DNA of 64,000 nucleotides from JAVDCA01 sp035293985 (GTDB lineage: Bacteria > Pseudomonadota > Alphaproteobacteria > Rhizobiales > Xanthobacteraceae). The DNA is taken from positions 124,001 to 188,000 of the forward strand of contig DATGLS010000012.1 of the NCBI GenBank assembly GCA_035293985.1. The letters run 5' to 3'. Below, piece by piece: positions 49,112-57,330 of this stretch; position 1 is the stretch's first letter; the number at the start of each line of letters is the position of its first letter. The position numbers and the translations under genes were made by a program. The notes under the pieces are model-generated. The model worked only from the letters and a program-made list of their open reading frames with translations, was not told the origin of the DNA and did no database searches.

Positions 49112-50200
49112 TCAGGGCACGATCGCGAAGAACAGGAAAACCGCGAAGATCAGCAGATGCACCATGCCCTGCAGCACGGTCGTCCGGCCGGTGCCGAGCG
49201 TGATCACGCTGACCAACAGCGTCAGCGCCAGCAGCACCTCTTCCTTCGGTGCGAGCCCGAGTTCGAGCGGCTGGCCGGTGAGGATGGCGACGCTGGCGAC
49301 CGCCGGGATCGTGAGCCCGATGGTCGCGAGCGATGAGCCGAGCGCGAGGTTGAGGCTCGTCTGCAGCCGGTTCGCCCGCGCGGCGCGCAACGCCGCCAGC
49401 CCCTCGGGCAGCAGCACCAGCGCCGCGATGATGATTCCCACCGCGGCGCGCGGCAGGTCGAGGCGCGCCACCGCGGCCTCGATCGTCGCGGTGAGCGCCT
49501 TGGCGAGCCCGACGATCGCGACCAGCGCGACCAGGAGCAGGCCGGCGCTGACGAGCGCGGTTCGGTTCGTCGGCGGCGGCGCGTGCGCCTCCGCGTCGCC
49601 GCCGACGGGAAGGAAATAGTCGCGGTGGCGCACCGTCTGCACGAACACGAACGCGGCGTAGAGGGCGAGCGAGACCATGTCCTCGAAGGCAAGCTGCGGT
49701 GTGCTCAAGCGCGGACCGGGGGTCGTGAGCGTGAAGTTCGGCAGCACCAGGGTGAGCACGGTGAGCGCCGCCAGCACGGCGAGCGCCGCACTCGCGCCCT
49801 GCAGCTGGAACGCCTGCTCGTGGTGATGGGCAGCGCCGACGAGGAGGCACAAGCCGACGATGCCGTTGCACACGATCATCACGGCCGCGAAGATCGTGTC
49901 GCGCGCCAGCCCGGCATTGTCGGCTGGCGCCGTCAGCATCACGGAGACGATGAGCGCCGACTCGATCACCGTGACGGCAAGGGCGAGGACCAATGTGCCG
50001 AACGGTTCGCCGGTCCGGTGCGCGACCACCTCGGCATGATGGACGGCCGCGAACACCGTTCCTATGAGCGCCACGCCAGCCACCGCGGCGAGGAAACCGC
50101 TCTTCCCGAGCAGTGACACCAGCACGAGAACGAGCCAGGCCGCGAGGGGCCAGCCCCAGGTCCATGAGGATGCCCACCAGAATGTGCGCGCCGCTGTCAT
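49112..50200 (-). CDS. Ca2+/H+ antiporter (ChaA/CAX type)
   Basis: A 362-residue cation exchanger with about 11 membrane segments, starting MTAARTFWWASSWTWGWPLA after AGGAGACCGGC. The two alpha repeats carry the acidic transport residues: LALAVTVIESALIVSVML and GIIIAALVLLPEGLAALRAA, with SLNLALGSSLATIGLTIPAV closing the second. ChaA exports Ca2+ and Na+/K+ in exchange for protons at alkaline pH; which ion prevails here is open. It is the same strand as the TetR gene but 28 bp downstream of it. Confidence 0.92.
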   Translation of the reverse strand: MTAARTFWWASSWTWGWPLAAWLVLVLVSLLGKSGFLAAVAGVALIGTVFAAVHHAEVVAHRTGEPFGTLVLALAVTVIESALIVSVMLTAPADNAGLARDTIFAAVMIVCNGIVGLCLLVGAAHHHEQAFQLQGASAALAVLAALTVLTLVLPNFTLTTPGPRLSTPQLAFEDMVSLALYAAFVFVQTVRHRDYFLPVGGDAEAHAPPPTNRTALVSAGLLLVALVAIVGLAKALTATIEAAVARLDLPRAAVGIIIAALVLLPEGLAALRAARANRLQTSLNLALGSSLATIGLTIPAVASVAILTGQPLELGLAPKEEVLLALTLLVSVITLGTGRTTVLQGMVHLLIFAVFLFFAIVP

Positions 50201-50228
50201 GCCGGTCTCCTGACAGGAGAACCTAGCA

Positions 50229-50858
50229 TTATTCTCCAATGTGGCACGCGATCAGGGCATCCGAGGCGTGCGGCAGTGCGGCGGCCGGTCCATCGGGGCC
50301 GCCCAGCGTTTGGCTGCCCGCATAGGCGCCTTCAATCAGCAGAAACAAGGCGTCCGCGAGCCGTGCGGGCTGTGATGCGCCCATCGCCTTGGCGAGCCCC
50401 GCGAGCCGCTGTCGCATTTCCAGTTTGTTCGCGGCGACGACACGATGTCCCGGGTGTGACGGATCGGGAAACTCCGCCGCGTAATTGATGAACGGGCAGC
50501 CGCGGTAGCCGGGCGTTGTCGCGCGGTCCGCAATGTGCCGGATCAGGGCGCGCAGCTGCGCGCGCGGCTCGGCCGGCCGTCGCGCCATCATGCGATCGAC
50601 GTCGCGCCAGTAGCCGGCGTTGCGGTCCTCGAGATAGGCGACGATGAGATCGTCCTTCGAGGCGAAGCTGCGGTACAGGCTGATCTTGGCGACGCCCGCC
50701 CGGTTGACGATGGTCTCGACGCCCACCGCGCGGATGCCCTCGCGGTAGAACAGGTCGGCGGCGACGTCGAAAACTTTATCGCCCGCGAGCTTGGTGTCCG
50801 CCTTCGTCCTTTTCTGCTCCGCGCCTCCCTTCGCGGTTTCGCCCGAGCGTCTGCGCAT
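50229..50858 (-). CDS. TetR-family transcriptional repressor
   Basis: A 209-residue regulator. After a basic N-terminus (MRRRSGETAKGG) comes the TetR helix-turn-helix: VFDVAADLFYREGIRAVGVE, then IVNRAGVAKISLYRSFASKD. The ligand domain holds PGYRGCPFINYAAEFPDPSH and resembles the AcrR/YxaF-like C-terminal family. It is divergent from yciI, and the intervening 87 bp hold a clear palindromic operator overlapping the promoter, so it probably represses yciI and itself. Confidence 0.9.
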   Translation of the reverse strand: MRRRSGETAKGGAEQKRTKADTKLAGDKVFDVAADLFYREGIRAVGVETIVNRAGVAKISLYRSFASKDDLIVAYLEDRNAGYWRDVDRMMARRPAEPRAQLRALIRHIADRATTPGYRGCPFINYAAEFPDPSHPGHRVVAANKLEMRQRLAGLAKAMGASQPARLADALFLLIEGAYAGSQTLGGPDGPAAALPHASDALIACHIGE

Positions 50859-50888
50859 CCATCCGATCCCGTCTTGACATGTAACCGA

Positions 50889-50913
50889 CCGGTTCGTACC
50901 AGTGAACCGGTAC
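50889..50913. promoter_or_regulatory. TetR operator in the tetR-yciI gap
   Basis: CCGGTTC (50889-50895) and GAACCGG (50904-50910) form a perfect inverted repeat, with GTACC and GGTAC nested in it. A TTGACA -35 box for yciI lies at 50874-50879, placing the operator over the -10 region. Confidence 0.65.
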
Positions 50914-50945
50914 GACGTCAACCTTCCCGTCACTGGAGCTTTTCC

Positions 50946-51251
50946 ATGAAACATTTTCTTCTCGAGGGACAACACCTCGTTCCCTTCGAGCAGCGCGATC
51001 CTGCGCTCATCGCGGCGCATCGCCGATTCCTGCAGGATGGCTACGATCAGGGCCACTTCCTGCTGTCCGGCCCGTCGATTCCGCCGACCGGCGGAATCCT
51101 CGTCGCTCGCGCCCAATCGCGGGACGAGCTCGACGCCTTGCTCGCCGACGAACCGTTTTGCAAGGCGAAGGTGATGCGCTTCGCCCGGATCACCGAGTTC
51201 GACCCGGTGCAGCACCAGGCGGTACTGAAGGACTGGTTCGGCAAGGCGTGA
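50946..51251 (+). CDS. YciI-family protein
   Basis: A 101-residue ferredoxin-like fold protein starting MKHFLLEGQHLVPFEQRDPA. The family His-Asp type site is seen as RDPALIAAHRRFLQDGYDQG with SGPSIPPTGGILVARAQSRD and FCKAKVMRFARITEFDPVQH. YciI-like proteins act as small dehydrochlorinases or muconolactone-type enzymes, or have unknown roles. Expression is probably controlled by the divergent TetR. The 182 bp to the ccrM stop hold nothing I can identify. Confidence 0.85.
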   Translation: MKHFLLEGQHLVPFEQRDPALIAAHRRFLQDGYDQGHFLLSGPSIPPTGGILVARAQSRDELDALLADEPFCKAKVMRFARITEFDPVQHQAVLKDWFGKA

Positions 51252-51433
51252 CGCGCGCGAGCGCCGCACCGCCACACGGATTGCTTGAGACGGCCCCGGC
51301 GGCCGCCTCCATACAATTGATTCGAGCAGGAACGACTGCGCGAGGAAGTTACATCCACCGCGATGAATGCGGCAGTCGCACTTCTGCTCGCCCGAGGATC
51401 GGAGGGTGACGACCGTAGCTCGGGCAGTGAGGC

Positions 51434-52570
51434 CTACTCCGCCGCGATCGACATCGCGGCGCGGATCTCCGAGCGGAAGCGGTCGATCGAGGTGAGGCCG
51501 CTCTTCGTCTCGACGTGCCAATAGGCCCAGCCATTGCACGCCTCGAGGCCCTGAGCGAGCGCGCCGATGCGGTGGATCGACCCGACCGCATCGCCGAGCG
51601 CGACGGCGCCGTCGGCGCGCACCAGCGCCTTCACCTTGCGCTTGGCATCGGTGAGCTTGTCGCCGGGCGCGATCATGCCGCGCTCGATCAGCGCCGCGAA
51701 CGGGACGCGGGGCGCCTCGCGCGCCGTCTGGAAGGTCGCGAGTGATGCCTCCGGAAACGGTGTGACTGCGTCGATGCGCTCGCGTGCCGCCGCCGCGTAA
51801 GCTTCCTCGCGCTCGATGCCGGTGAACCGGCGGCCGAGGCGTTTGGCCACCGCGCCGGTCGTGCCGGTGCCGGCGAAGGGATCGAGCACGAGGTCGTTGG
51901 GGCGCGAGGCGGACAGGATCACGCGCGCGAGCAGCGCCTCCGGCTTTTGCGTCGGATGCAGCTTCTTCTTGTCCTTGCCTCTGAGCCGCTCCTCGCCGGT
52001 ACACAGCGCGAGCGTCCAGTCGGAGCGCACCTGGATGTCCTCGTTGCCGGCCTTGAGCGCCTCGTAGTTGAAAGTGTAGCGCGCCTGCGCACTCCGGCTC
52101 GCCCATATCAGCGTCTCGTGCGCGTTGGTGAAGCGCCGCCCGCGAAAGTTCGGCATCGGGTTCTGCTTGCGCCAGATCACGTCGTTGAGGATCCAGAAGC
52201 CGAGGTCCTGCAGCAACGCGCCGACGCGGAAGATATTGTGGTAGGAGCCGATCACCCACAGCGTCGCATCAGGCCGCATCACGCGGCGGCACGCCAGCAG
52301 CCAGGCGCGGGTGAAGTCGTCATAGGCGGCGAAGCTCGAGAACTTGTCCCAGTCGTCGTCGACCGCGTCGACGCGAGAGTCGTCCGGCCGCCTGAGGTCG
52401 CCTTGGAGCTGCAGATTGTAGGGCGGATCGGCGAAAACGAGGTCGACGCTTTCCGCCGGCAGCTTGGCGAGCTCGGCGACGCAGTCGCCGGTCAGGATCT
52501 GCGACGTTGGCGCAGACTCCAAACTGAAGCGGGGCGCCCTGACGGACGCCCCGCGACGCGGTACAACCAT
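51434..52570 (-). CDS. ccrM: Cell-cycle adenine DNA methyltransferase (GANTC)
   Basis: A 378-residue beta-class N6-adenine methyltransferase. The catalytic DPPY is at 48-51 in FADPPYNLQL and the SAM motif DPFAGTGTT at 230-238, with HPTQKP before it. The C-terminal about 90 residues (IERGMIAPGDKLTDAKRKVK, GSIHRIGALAQGLEACNGWA) form the CcrM-specific DNA-recognition domain. CcrM methylates GANTC late in the alphaproteobacterial cell cycle and is usually essential. Two GAGTC sites lie immediately upstream of the start and a CtrA-like box about 80 bp upstream, as in Caulobacter control. Confidence 0.97.
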   Translation of the reverse strand: MVVPRRGASVRAPRFSLESAPTSQILTGDCVAELAKLPAESVDLVFADPPYNLQLQGDLRRPDDSRVDAVDDDWDKFSSFAAYDDFTRAWLLACRRVMRPDATLWVIGSYHNIFRVGALLQDLGFWILNDVIWRKQNPMPNFRGRRFTNAHETLIWASRSAQARYTFNYEALKAGNEDIQVRSDWTLALCTGEERLRGKDKKKLHPTQKPEALLARVILSASRPNDLVLDPFAGTGTTGAVAKRLGRRFTGIEREEAYAAAARERIDAVTPFPEASLATFQTAREAPRVPFAALIERGMIAPGDKLTDAKRKVKALVRADGAVALGDAVGSIHRIGALAQGLEACNGWAYWHVETKSGLTSIDRFRSEIRAAMSIAAE

Positions 52571-52588
52571 GACTCAGAACTCTGACTC
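52571..52588. promoter_or_regulatory. Two GANTC methylation sites at the ccrM start
   Basis: GACTC at 52571-52575 touches the ccrM start codon and a second lies at 52584-52588. Methylation here by CcrM could feed back on its own expression. The rest of the 309-bp gap to 52879 holds the promoters of ccrM and of the divergent peptidase and no gene I can see. Confidence 0.6.
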
Positions 52589-52649
52589 TGGCGACGCAGT
52601 CGGCGACGCGGGACCTACAACCGACGATCCGGATACTGACGCGCCAAGG

Positions 52650-52664
52650 TAAAAATCGGCTTAA
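52650..52664 (-). promoter_or_regulatory. CtrA-like box upstream of ccrM
   Basis: On the minus strand TTAA-N7-TTTA, one base from the CtrA consensus TTAA-N7-TTAA, 80-94 bp before the ccrM start. Confidence 0.5.
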
Positions 52665-52879
52665 CCACGTGTAGGCGCGCGTACGCGCGTTCGAACGAGA
52701 AGATGCTCGCTGCGACGAAAAAATGCGGGCGCTACAGCGATTTTCGTAAATTTGCCATGCCGAGTGTCCAACTGGTTGCCAAGGCGTAAACGCGCGACCA
52801 TATGAAACGGCGGCACAACCCGGCATTATTTGCCGAGTGACCGTGCTTTTCGGCGCAGCGCAGCGGACGGAGCGATTCG

Positions 52880-53821
52880 ATGCGGTGGGAAGATCTCGAG
52901 CAGAGCAGCAACATCGAGGACCGGCGCGGCGAGGGCGGCTATGTCGGCGGCGGCGGCGGTGGCTTCCCGATCGGCGGCGGCGGGCTCGGGTTCGGCACGA
53001 TCGCGGTGATCACCCTGGTGGGCTGGGGCGTGTTCGGCATCAACCCGATTCAGATGCTGGCGCTGCTCAGCGGCAGCCACAGCAGCTACCAGCAGACCTA
53101 CCCCTCGCCCAACATGCAGCAGACGCGCCGCACCGGCACGCCGACCGACCAGGTGGGCAACTTCGTCTCGCGCGTCCTCGGCAGCACCGAGGTGGAATGG
53201 AAGGACATCTTCGCCAAATCCGGCAAGACGTACCAGCCGCCGATCCTGGTGATGTACTCCGGCCAGACCAACGCCGCCTGCGGCGGGGTCGCGCAGAGCG
53301 CCATGGGACCGTTCTACTGCCCGGCCGACCACAGGGTCTATCTCGACACCTCGTTCTTCCGCGAGATCCAGACGCGCTTCCACGGCTGCAGCGGCAGCGC
53401 GTGCCAGTTCAGCCAGGCCTATGTGATCGCGCACGAGGTCGGCCATCACGTGCAGAACCTGCTCGGCATCCTGCCGAAGGTGAACGCGCAGCAGCGCACC
53501 GTGAGCAAGACCGAGGCGAACCATCTGCAGGTGAAGATCGAGCTGCAGGCCGATTGCTTCGCCGGTATCTGGGCGAACCACGAGAACCAGCGCCAGCAGA
53601 GCCTGGGCCACGGCGCCTTCTTCACCGAGGACGACGTCGCCGCCGCGCTGCAGACGGCCTCCGCGATCGGCGACGACACGCTCCAGCGCAACGCCGGCCG
53701 CCAGGTGATGCCCGACAGCTTCACCCACGGCAGCAGCGCGCAACGCCAGCGCTGGTTCACGAACGGGCTCCAGCAGGGCACGGTTTCGGCCTGCGATACG
53801 TTCGGCGCCAGCAGTCTCTAG
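52880..53821 (+). CDS. Neutral zinc metallopeptidase (YpfJ/KPN_02809 family)
   Basis: A 313-residue membrane-anchored protein starting MRWEDLEQSSNIEDRRGEGG. A glycine-rich stretch (23-38) leads into one membrane helix (about 38-55). The putative protease domain has the zinc motif HEVGH at 185-189 in YVIAHEVGHHVQNLLG, preceded by CGGVAQSAMGPFYCPADHRV and followed by LQADCFAGIWANH, where the aspartate is a likely third ligand. The C-terminus HGSSAQRQRWFTNGLQQGTV is family-typical. Its physiological substrate is unknown. It is divergent from ccrM. Confidence 0.92.
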   Translation: MRWEDLEQSSNIEDRRGEGGYVGGGGGGFPIGGGGLGFGTIAVITLVGWGVFGINPIQMLALLSGSHSSYQQTYPSPNMQQTRRTGTPTDQVGNFVSRVLGSTEVEWKDIFAKSGKTYQPPILVMYSGQTNAACGGVAQSAMGPFYCPADHRVYLDTSFFREIQTRFHGCSGSACQFSQAYVIAHEVGHHVQNLLGILPKVNAQQRTVSKTEANHLQVKIELQADCFAGIWANHENQRQQSLGHGAFFTEDDVAAALQTASAIGDDTLQRNAGRQVMPDSFTHGSSAQRQRWFTNGLQQGTVSACDTFGASSL

Positions 53822-53867
53822 TGAAAGACGCCCGTGCAATCGCTTCGGGCGCCTCTCGTGCACGAGA

Positions 53868-54206
53868 TCACATCAGGGCGTACTTCGCGCGCTCGCGCTT
53901 GGCCAGAAGCGGAAGTGCCCGACCGGCGATATATGTCTCGAAGTACGCGCTTTTCAGATGCGCCTCCAGTGCCGCCTCGTCGCGAAACAGCTCATAGAAC
54001 AAGAATTGCGCCGGATTATCCTTGTTGCGGCCGATCAGGAATAATTTCGCGCCGGGATCGCGCTGCGCTTCGGGTAGGAACTGATCGAGGATCTCGGCGA
54101 CCTTGTCCGCTTGTCCCTCCTTCGCCTCCCACTGTGCGACAACCAGCAGTCCGCCACCGCTGACGGCGTCCCGGATGGTCATCGTGTTCGATGCATACTG
54201 GTTCAT
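53868..54206 (-). CDS. Antibiotic biosynthesis monooxygenase (ABM) domain protein
   Basis: A 112-residue single-domain protein starting MNQYASNTMTIRDAVSGGGL after AAGGAGACAGGAC. The ABM fold shows VVAQWEAKEGQADKVAEILD, LFLIGRNKDNPAQFLFYELF and EAALEAHLKSAYFETYI. Homologues of the YgiN type act on quinones. The N-terminal 16 residues are not part of the fold and show no signal peptide. It converges with the peptidase gene. Confidence 0.85.
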   Translation of the reverse strand: MNQYASNTMTIRDAVSGGGLLVVAQWEAKEGQADKVAEILDQFLPEAQRDPGAKLFLIGRNKDNPAQFLFYELFRDEAALEAHLKSAYFETYIAGRALPLLAKRERAKYALM

Positions 54207-54639
54207 GTCCTGTCTCCTTGCTGTTGAGCTCGCAAGCGCGGTCAACGCGAGATCGGTAGCAAGAGCCCGCCGATAGCGGTTCGGCGGCGATCGAAGTTTC
54301 CGGCGGTTCATGCTCGGCGCCCGCGCTCCCCCGCCCGGCACGCAGTCGGGCCTGCCCGACTTGCGCATTGAAATCGGGCAAGCCCGATTTCGGATGCGGG
54401 CAGAGGGCCGGGGCGAGGGGCTCTCTGCGCGAGTCCGGAGGCAGGCGGCGCCGCCCACCCCGCCACGCACTGCGCGCGGGGGAAGGGGAGCGCCGGCGCC
54501 GTGCTCACCTCAATGACGCAAGCGCCTCTTGATCTCCTCGCCCTTGCTGCTACCGTTTCCTCACTCGGGGGCACCGCAGGCTCCCCGTCAGACCCTCGTC
54601 CAAGCGCTGCGCAACACTCGAGCTTCGAGGAGATTGCGC
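54207..54639. other. Gene-free region with palindromes and a G/C-rich repeat remnant
   Basis: AGTCGGGC-CT-GCCCGACT (54344-54361) and GAAATCGGGC-AA-GCCCGATTTC (54370-54391) are two perfect palindromes sharing the core TCGGGC, 26 bp apart from start to start. They are followed by a stretch with GAGGGGCTCTCTGCGCGAGT and GGGGAAGGGG that looks like part of a larger dispersed repeat. No gene is supported here. Confidence 0.6.
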
Positions 54640-55890
54640 GTGGACACACCCGAGAGCTCCATTTCCCAAGCCACCGCAGCCGACCAGGCGGCGCAACGCC
54701 GCCGCGACCTGCGCCTCGTCCTCGCCGCGCGCGCAGCCCGCAATTTCGGCGACGGCTTTGCCGTCATCATCCTGCCGGCCTACCTCACGGCGATCGGCTA
54801 CGCACCGGCGCAGATCGGCGTCATCGCGACCACCGCGCTGCTCGGGTCGGCGTTGCTCACGCTATCGGTCGGCTGGCTTGCGCCGCGCTTCGACCTGCGC
54901 AGCCTGCTGATTGCCGGTGCGCTTTTGATGACGGCGACGGGGCTCACGATGCCGAACGCGCAGCACCTCGCGCTCATTCTTCTCATCGCATTCATCGGCA
55001 CCATGAACCCGGCGACCGGCGACATGGGCGTGCTGGTGCCGATCGAGCACACGCTGCTCGCGCGCGAGGCCGCGGATAGCGAGCGCACAAAAGTGTTCGC
55101 GCGCTACAGCCTGATCGGCGCGATCGCGACCTCGGGCGGCGCGCTCGCGGCCGCGACGCCCGACCTGCTGCGTGCGCTCGGCGTCGCGACGCTGCCTGCC
55201 TTGCAGGCGATGCTCTATCTCTATGCGGTGCTCGGCCTCGCCGGCGTCGCCTGCTACCGTGCGCTGCCGCCGGCCGAGCATGGCGACGCCAAGCCGCCGA
55301 CGAGCCCACTAGGCGAATCGAAGCGCGTCGTCTTCAAGCTTGCGGCGCTGTTCAGCGTCGATGCCTTCGCGGGCGGATTCGTGGTGCAGTCGCTGCTGGC
55401 GCTATGGCTGTTCGAGCGCTTCGGCCTTTCGCTCGCCGCCGCCAGCACCTTCTTCTTCGCCGCGAGCGTGCTCGCCGCCTTCTCGTTTCCCGCTGCCGCG
55501 TGGCTGGCGAAGCGCATCGGCCTCATCAACACCATGGTCTACACCCATCTGCCGTCGAGCCTCTGCCTCATCGCGGCGGCCTTCGCACCGAACCTGCCGG
55601 TGGTGCTCGCGCTCCTTCTCGTGCGGGCAGCGCTGTCGCAGATGGATGTGCCGACCCGCACCTCCTACGTGATGGCCGTGGTCACGCCGGCCGAGCGCCC
55701 GGCGGCCGCGAGCGTCACCACGGTGCCGCGCAGCCTCGCGTCATCGGTGAGCCCGGCGCTCGCCGGCCTGCTGCTCGGCACACCTTATGCAGGATTGCCG
55801 CTGGTGATCTGTGGCGTGCTCAAAGTTGCGTATGATGGGGCACTGCTGCTCGCCTTTCGCCATATCAAACCGCCGGAGGAACGTGCCTGA
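54640..55890 (+). CDS. MFS transporter
   Basis: A 416-residue 12-helix major facilitator protein starting at GTG 54640 (VDTPESSISQATAADQAAQR), chosen for GAGGAG seven bases upstream. The N-half has ARAARNFGDGFAVIILPAYL and MNPATGDMGVLVPIEHTLLA; the C-half has LVRAALSQMDVPTRTSYVMA and TTVPRSLASSVSPALAGLLL. It resembles the multidrug/unknown-substrate MFS group annotated in rhizobia next to cytochrome genes. The substrate is unknown. It is 73 bp before the cytochrome c-Vgb gene on the same strand. Confidence 0.88.
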   Translation: MDTPESSISQATAADQAAQRRRDLRLVLAARAARNFGDGFAVIILPAYLTAIGYAPAQIGVIATTALLGSALLTLSVGWLAPRFDLRSLLIAGALLMTATGLTMPNAQHLALILLIAFIGTMNPATGDMGVLVPIEHTLLAREAADSERTKVFARYSLIGAIATSGGALAAATPDLLRALGVATLPALQAMLYLYAVLGLAGVACYRALPPAEHGDAKPPTSPLGESKRVVFKLAALFSVDAFAGGFVVQSLLALWLFERFGLSLAAASTFFFAASVLAAFSFPAAAWLAKRIGLINTMVYTHLPSSLCLIAAAFAPNLPVVLALLLVRAALSQMDVPTRTSYVMAVVTPAERPAAASVTTVPRSLASSVSPALAGLLLGTPYAGLPLVICGVLKVAYDGALLLAFRHIKPPEERA

Positions 55891-55963
55891 CCGCCTTGCG
55901 CGGCCGGTAGGCTCTTGCCAATCTGCGGCGACAATCGAAGGGCGATCCTTGGGAGTGAGACAC

Positions 55964-57214
55964 ATGGTCCGCACATTATTCATCCCGGCGTTCGCGCTTA
56001 TCTGCCTTGCCGCATCCGCTCAGGCGCAGCCGGCGAGCACGCCGCCGCCGGTCAATCCGAAGGATTTTCCGGACGGGGCCGGCAAGGAGATCGTCACCAC
56101 CACCTGCAACACTTGTCACCCGGCGACTCGCGTGAAGGCCGGCTACACGCCGGAAGGTTGGGACGACATCGTGCACATGATGCAGAACTTCGGCGCGCCG
56201 GTGGGGGACAAGGAGTGGCCGATCGTCAAAGCCTACCTGACCAAGAATTTCCCGGAGAAGCCGCGGCCGCCCGCTAAGGTCATTCCGGGCCCCGCGCAGG
56301 CGACGATTCGCGAGTGGCCGCTGCCGAAACCGGGCGAACGCCCGCACGACCCGGCACGGGCGAGCGACGGAGGCATCTGGTGGTCGGGCCAGCTCGCCAA
56401 CCTGATCGGCCACCTCGATCCGAAAACCGGCCAGGTCAAGGAATATCCGATCGAGCGCCCGATGACCGCGCCGCACGGCCTCGTCGAGGACAAGCAGGGC
56501 AACGTCTGGTTCACGGGCAATTTCGCCGGCCTGATCGGCAAGCTCGATCCCAAGACCGGCAAGGTCACCGAATATCCGCTGCCTGATCCCAGGGCACGCG
56601 ACCCGCACACGCTGATCTTCGACCACAGAGGCATTCTTTGGTTCTCGGTGCAGCAGGGCAATTTCGTCGGCCGCCTCGACCCGAAGACGGGCGCGATCAA
56701 GCTCGTGCAGCCGCCGACCGCCAATGCGCGGCCCTACGGCCTCGCGGTCGACTCCAAGAATGTCGTCTACTTCGTCGAGTTCGGCGCCAATAAAGTCGCT
56801 ACCATCGCCGACGACATGAAAATCAAGGAATGGACGCTGCCTGATGCGGGCGCGCGGCCGCGCCGCATCGCGATCGATGCCGACGACAACATCTGGTACA
56901 CCGACTTCGCGCGCGGCTTCCTCGGCCGGCTCGATCCCAAGACCGGCAAGGTGACCGAATGGCAGTCGCCGGCCGGCCCGAAGTCGGAGCCTTATGGCAT
57001 CGCCTACACCCACGGCGCGTTGTGGTACTGCGAGTCCTATGCCAAGCCGAACACCATCGTGCGCTTCGATCCGAAGACCGAGAAGTTCCAGACCTGGGAG
57101 ATCCCGGGCCGCCTCGGCGGCGACATCGTGCGCAACATGGACGTGGCGCAGGATGGCAACGTGCTGATCGCCAACAGCCTCGCCAACGAGGTGGGGATGG
57201 TCGAAATCAAGTAG
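55964..57214 (+). CDS. Cytochrome c domain fused to a virginiamycin B lyase-like propeller
   Basis: A 416-residue exported protein: Sec signal (MVRTLFIPAFALICLAASAQ, cut near AQA), then a small cytochrome c-like region with one haem motif CNTCH (48-52), and from about residue 115 a seven-bladed propeller built of repeats of the type GxIGxLDPKTGxVxEYPL. The propeller resembles Vgb, which opens streptogramin B lactones, but without knowing the site residues a lyase function is not supported. The haem suggests periplasmic electron transfer or sensing. GGGAGTGAG precedes the ATG. Confidence 0.85.
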   Translation: MVRTLFIPAFALICLAASAQAQPASTPPPVNPKDFPDGAGKEIVTTTCNTCHPATRVKAGYTPEGWDDIVHMMQNFGAPVGDKEWPIVKAYLTKNFPEKPRPPAKVIPGPAQATIREWPLPKPGERPHDPARASDGGIWWSGQLANLIGHLDPKTGQVKEYPIERPMTAPHGLVEDKQGNVWFTGNFAGLIGKLDPKTGKVTEYPLPDPRARDPHTLIFDHRGILWFSVQQGNFVGRLDPKTGAIKLVQPPTANARPYGLAVDSKNVVYFVEFGANKVATIADDMKIKEWTLPDAGARPRRIAIDADDNIWYTDFARGFLGRLDPKTGKVTEWQSPAGPKSEPYGIAYTHGALWYCESYAKPNTIVRFDPKTEKFQTWEIPGRLGGDIVRNMDVAQDGNVLIANSLANEVGMVEIK

Positions 57215-57223
57215 GAGAACGCG

Positions 57224-57308
57224 TCATGGCCGGGCTTGTCCCGGCCATCCACGTCTTCGCCACGCACGTCGCACGAAGACGTGGATGCCCGGGACAAGCC
57301 CCGGGCCG
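57224..57308. repeat. GGCCGGGC palindromic element, well preserved copy
   Basis: TCATGGCCGGGCTTGTCCCG and CATCCACGTCTTCG are mirrored by CGAAGACGTGGATGCCCGGG and ACAAGCCCCGGGCC. It fills the gap between the cytochrome-Vgb gene and moaB. A degenerate copy is at 48204-48282. Confidence 0.85.
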
Positions 57309-57330
57309 ACGGGTGGAAATCGAGTCAATC

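Noticed and set aside
55964..57214. Streptogramin resistance gene
   Set aside because: The propeller resembles Vgb but the cytochrome fusion, signal peptide and lack of verified active-site residues do not support a resistance call.
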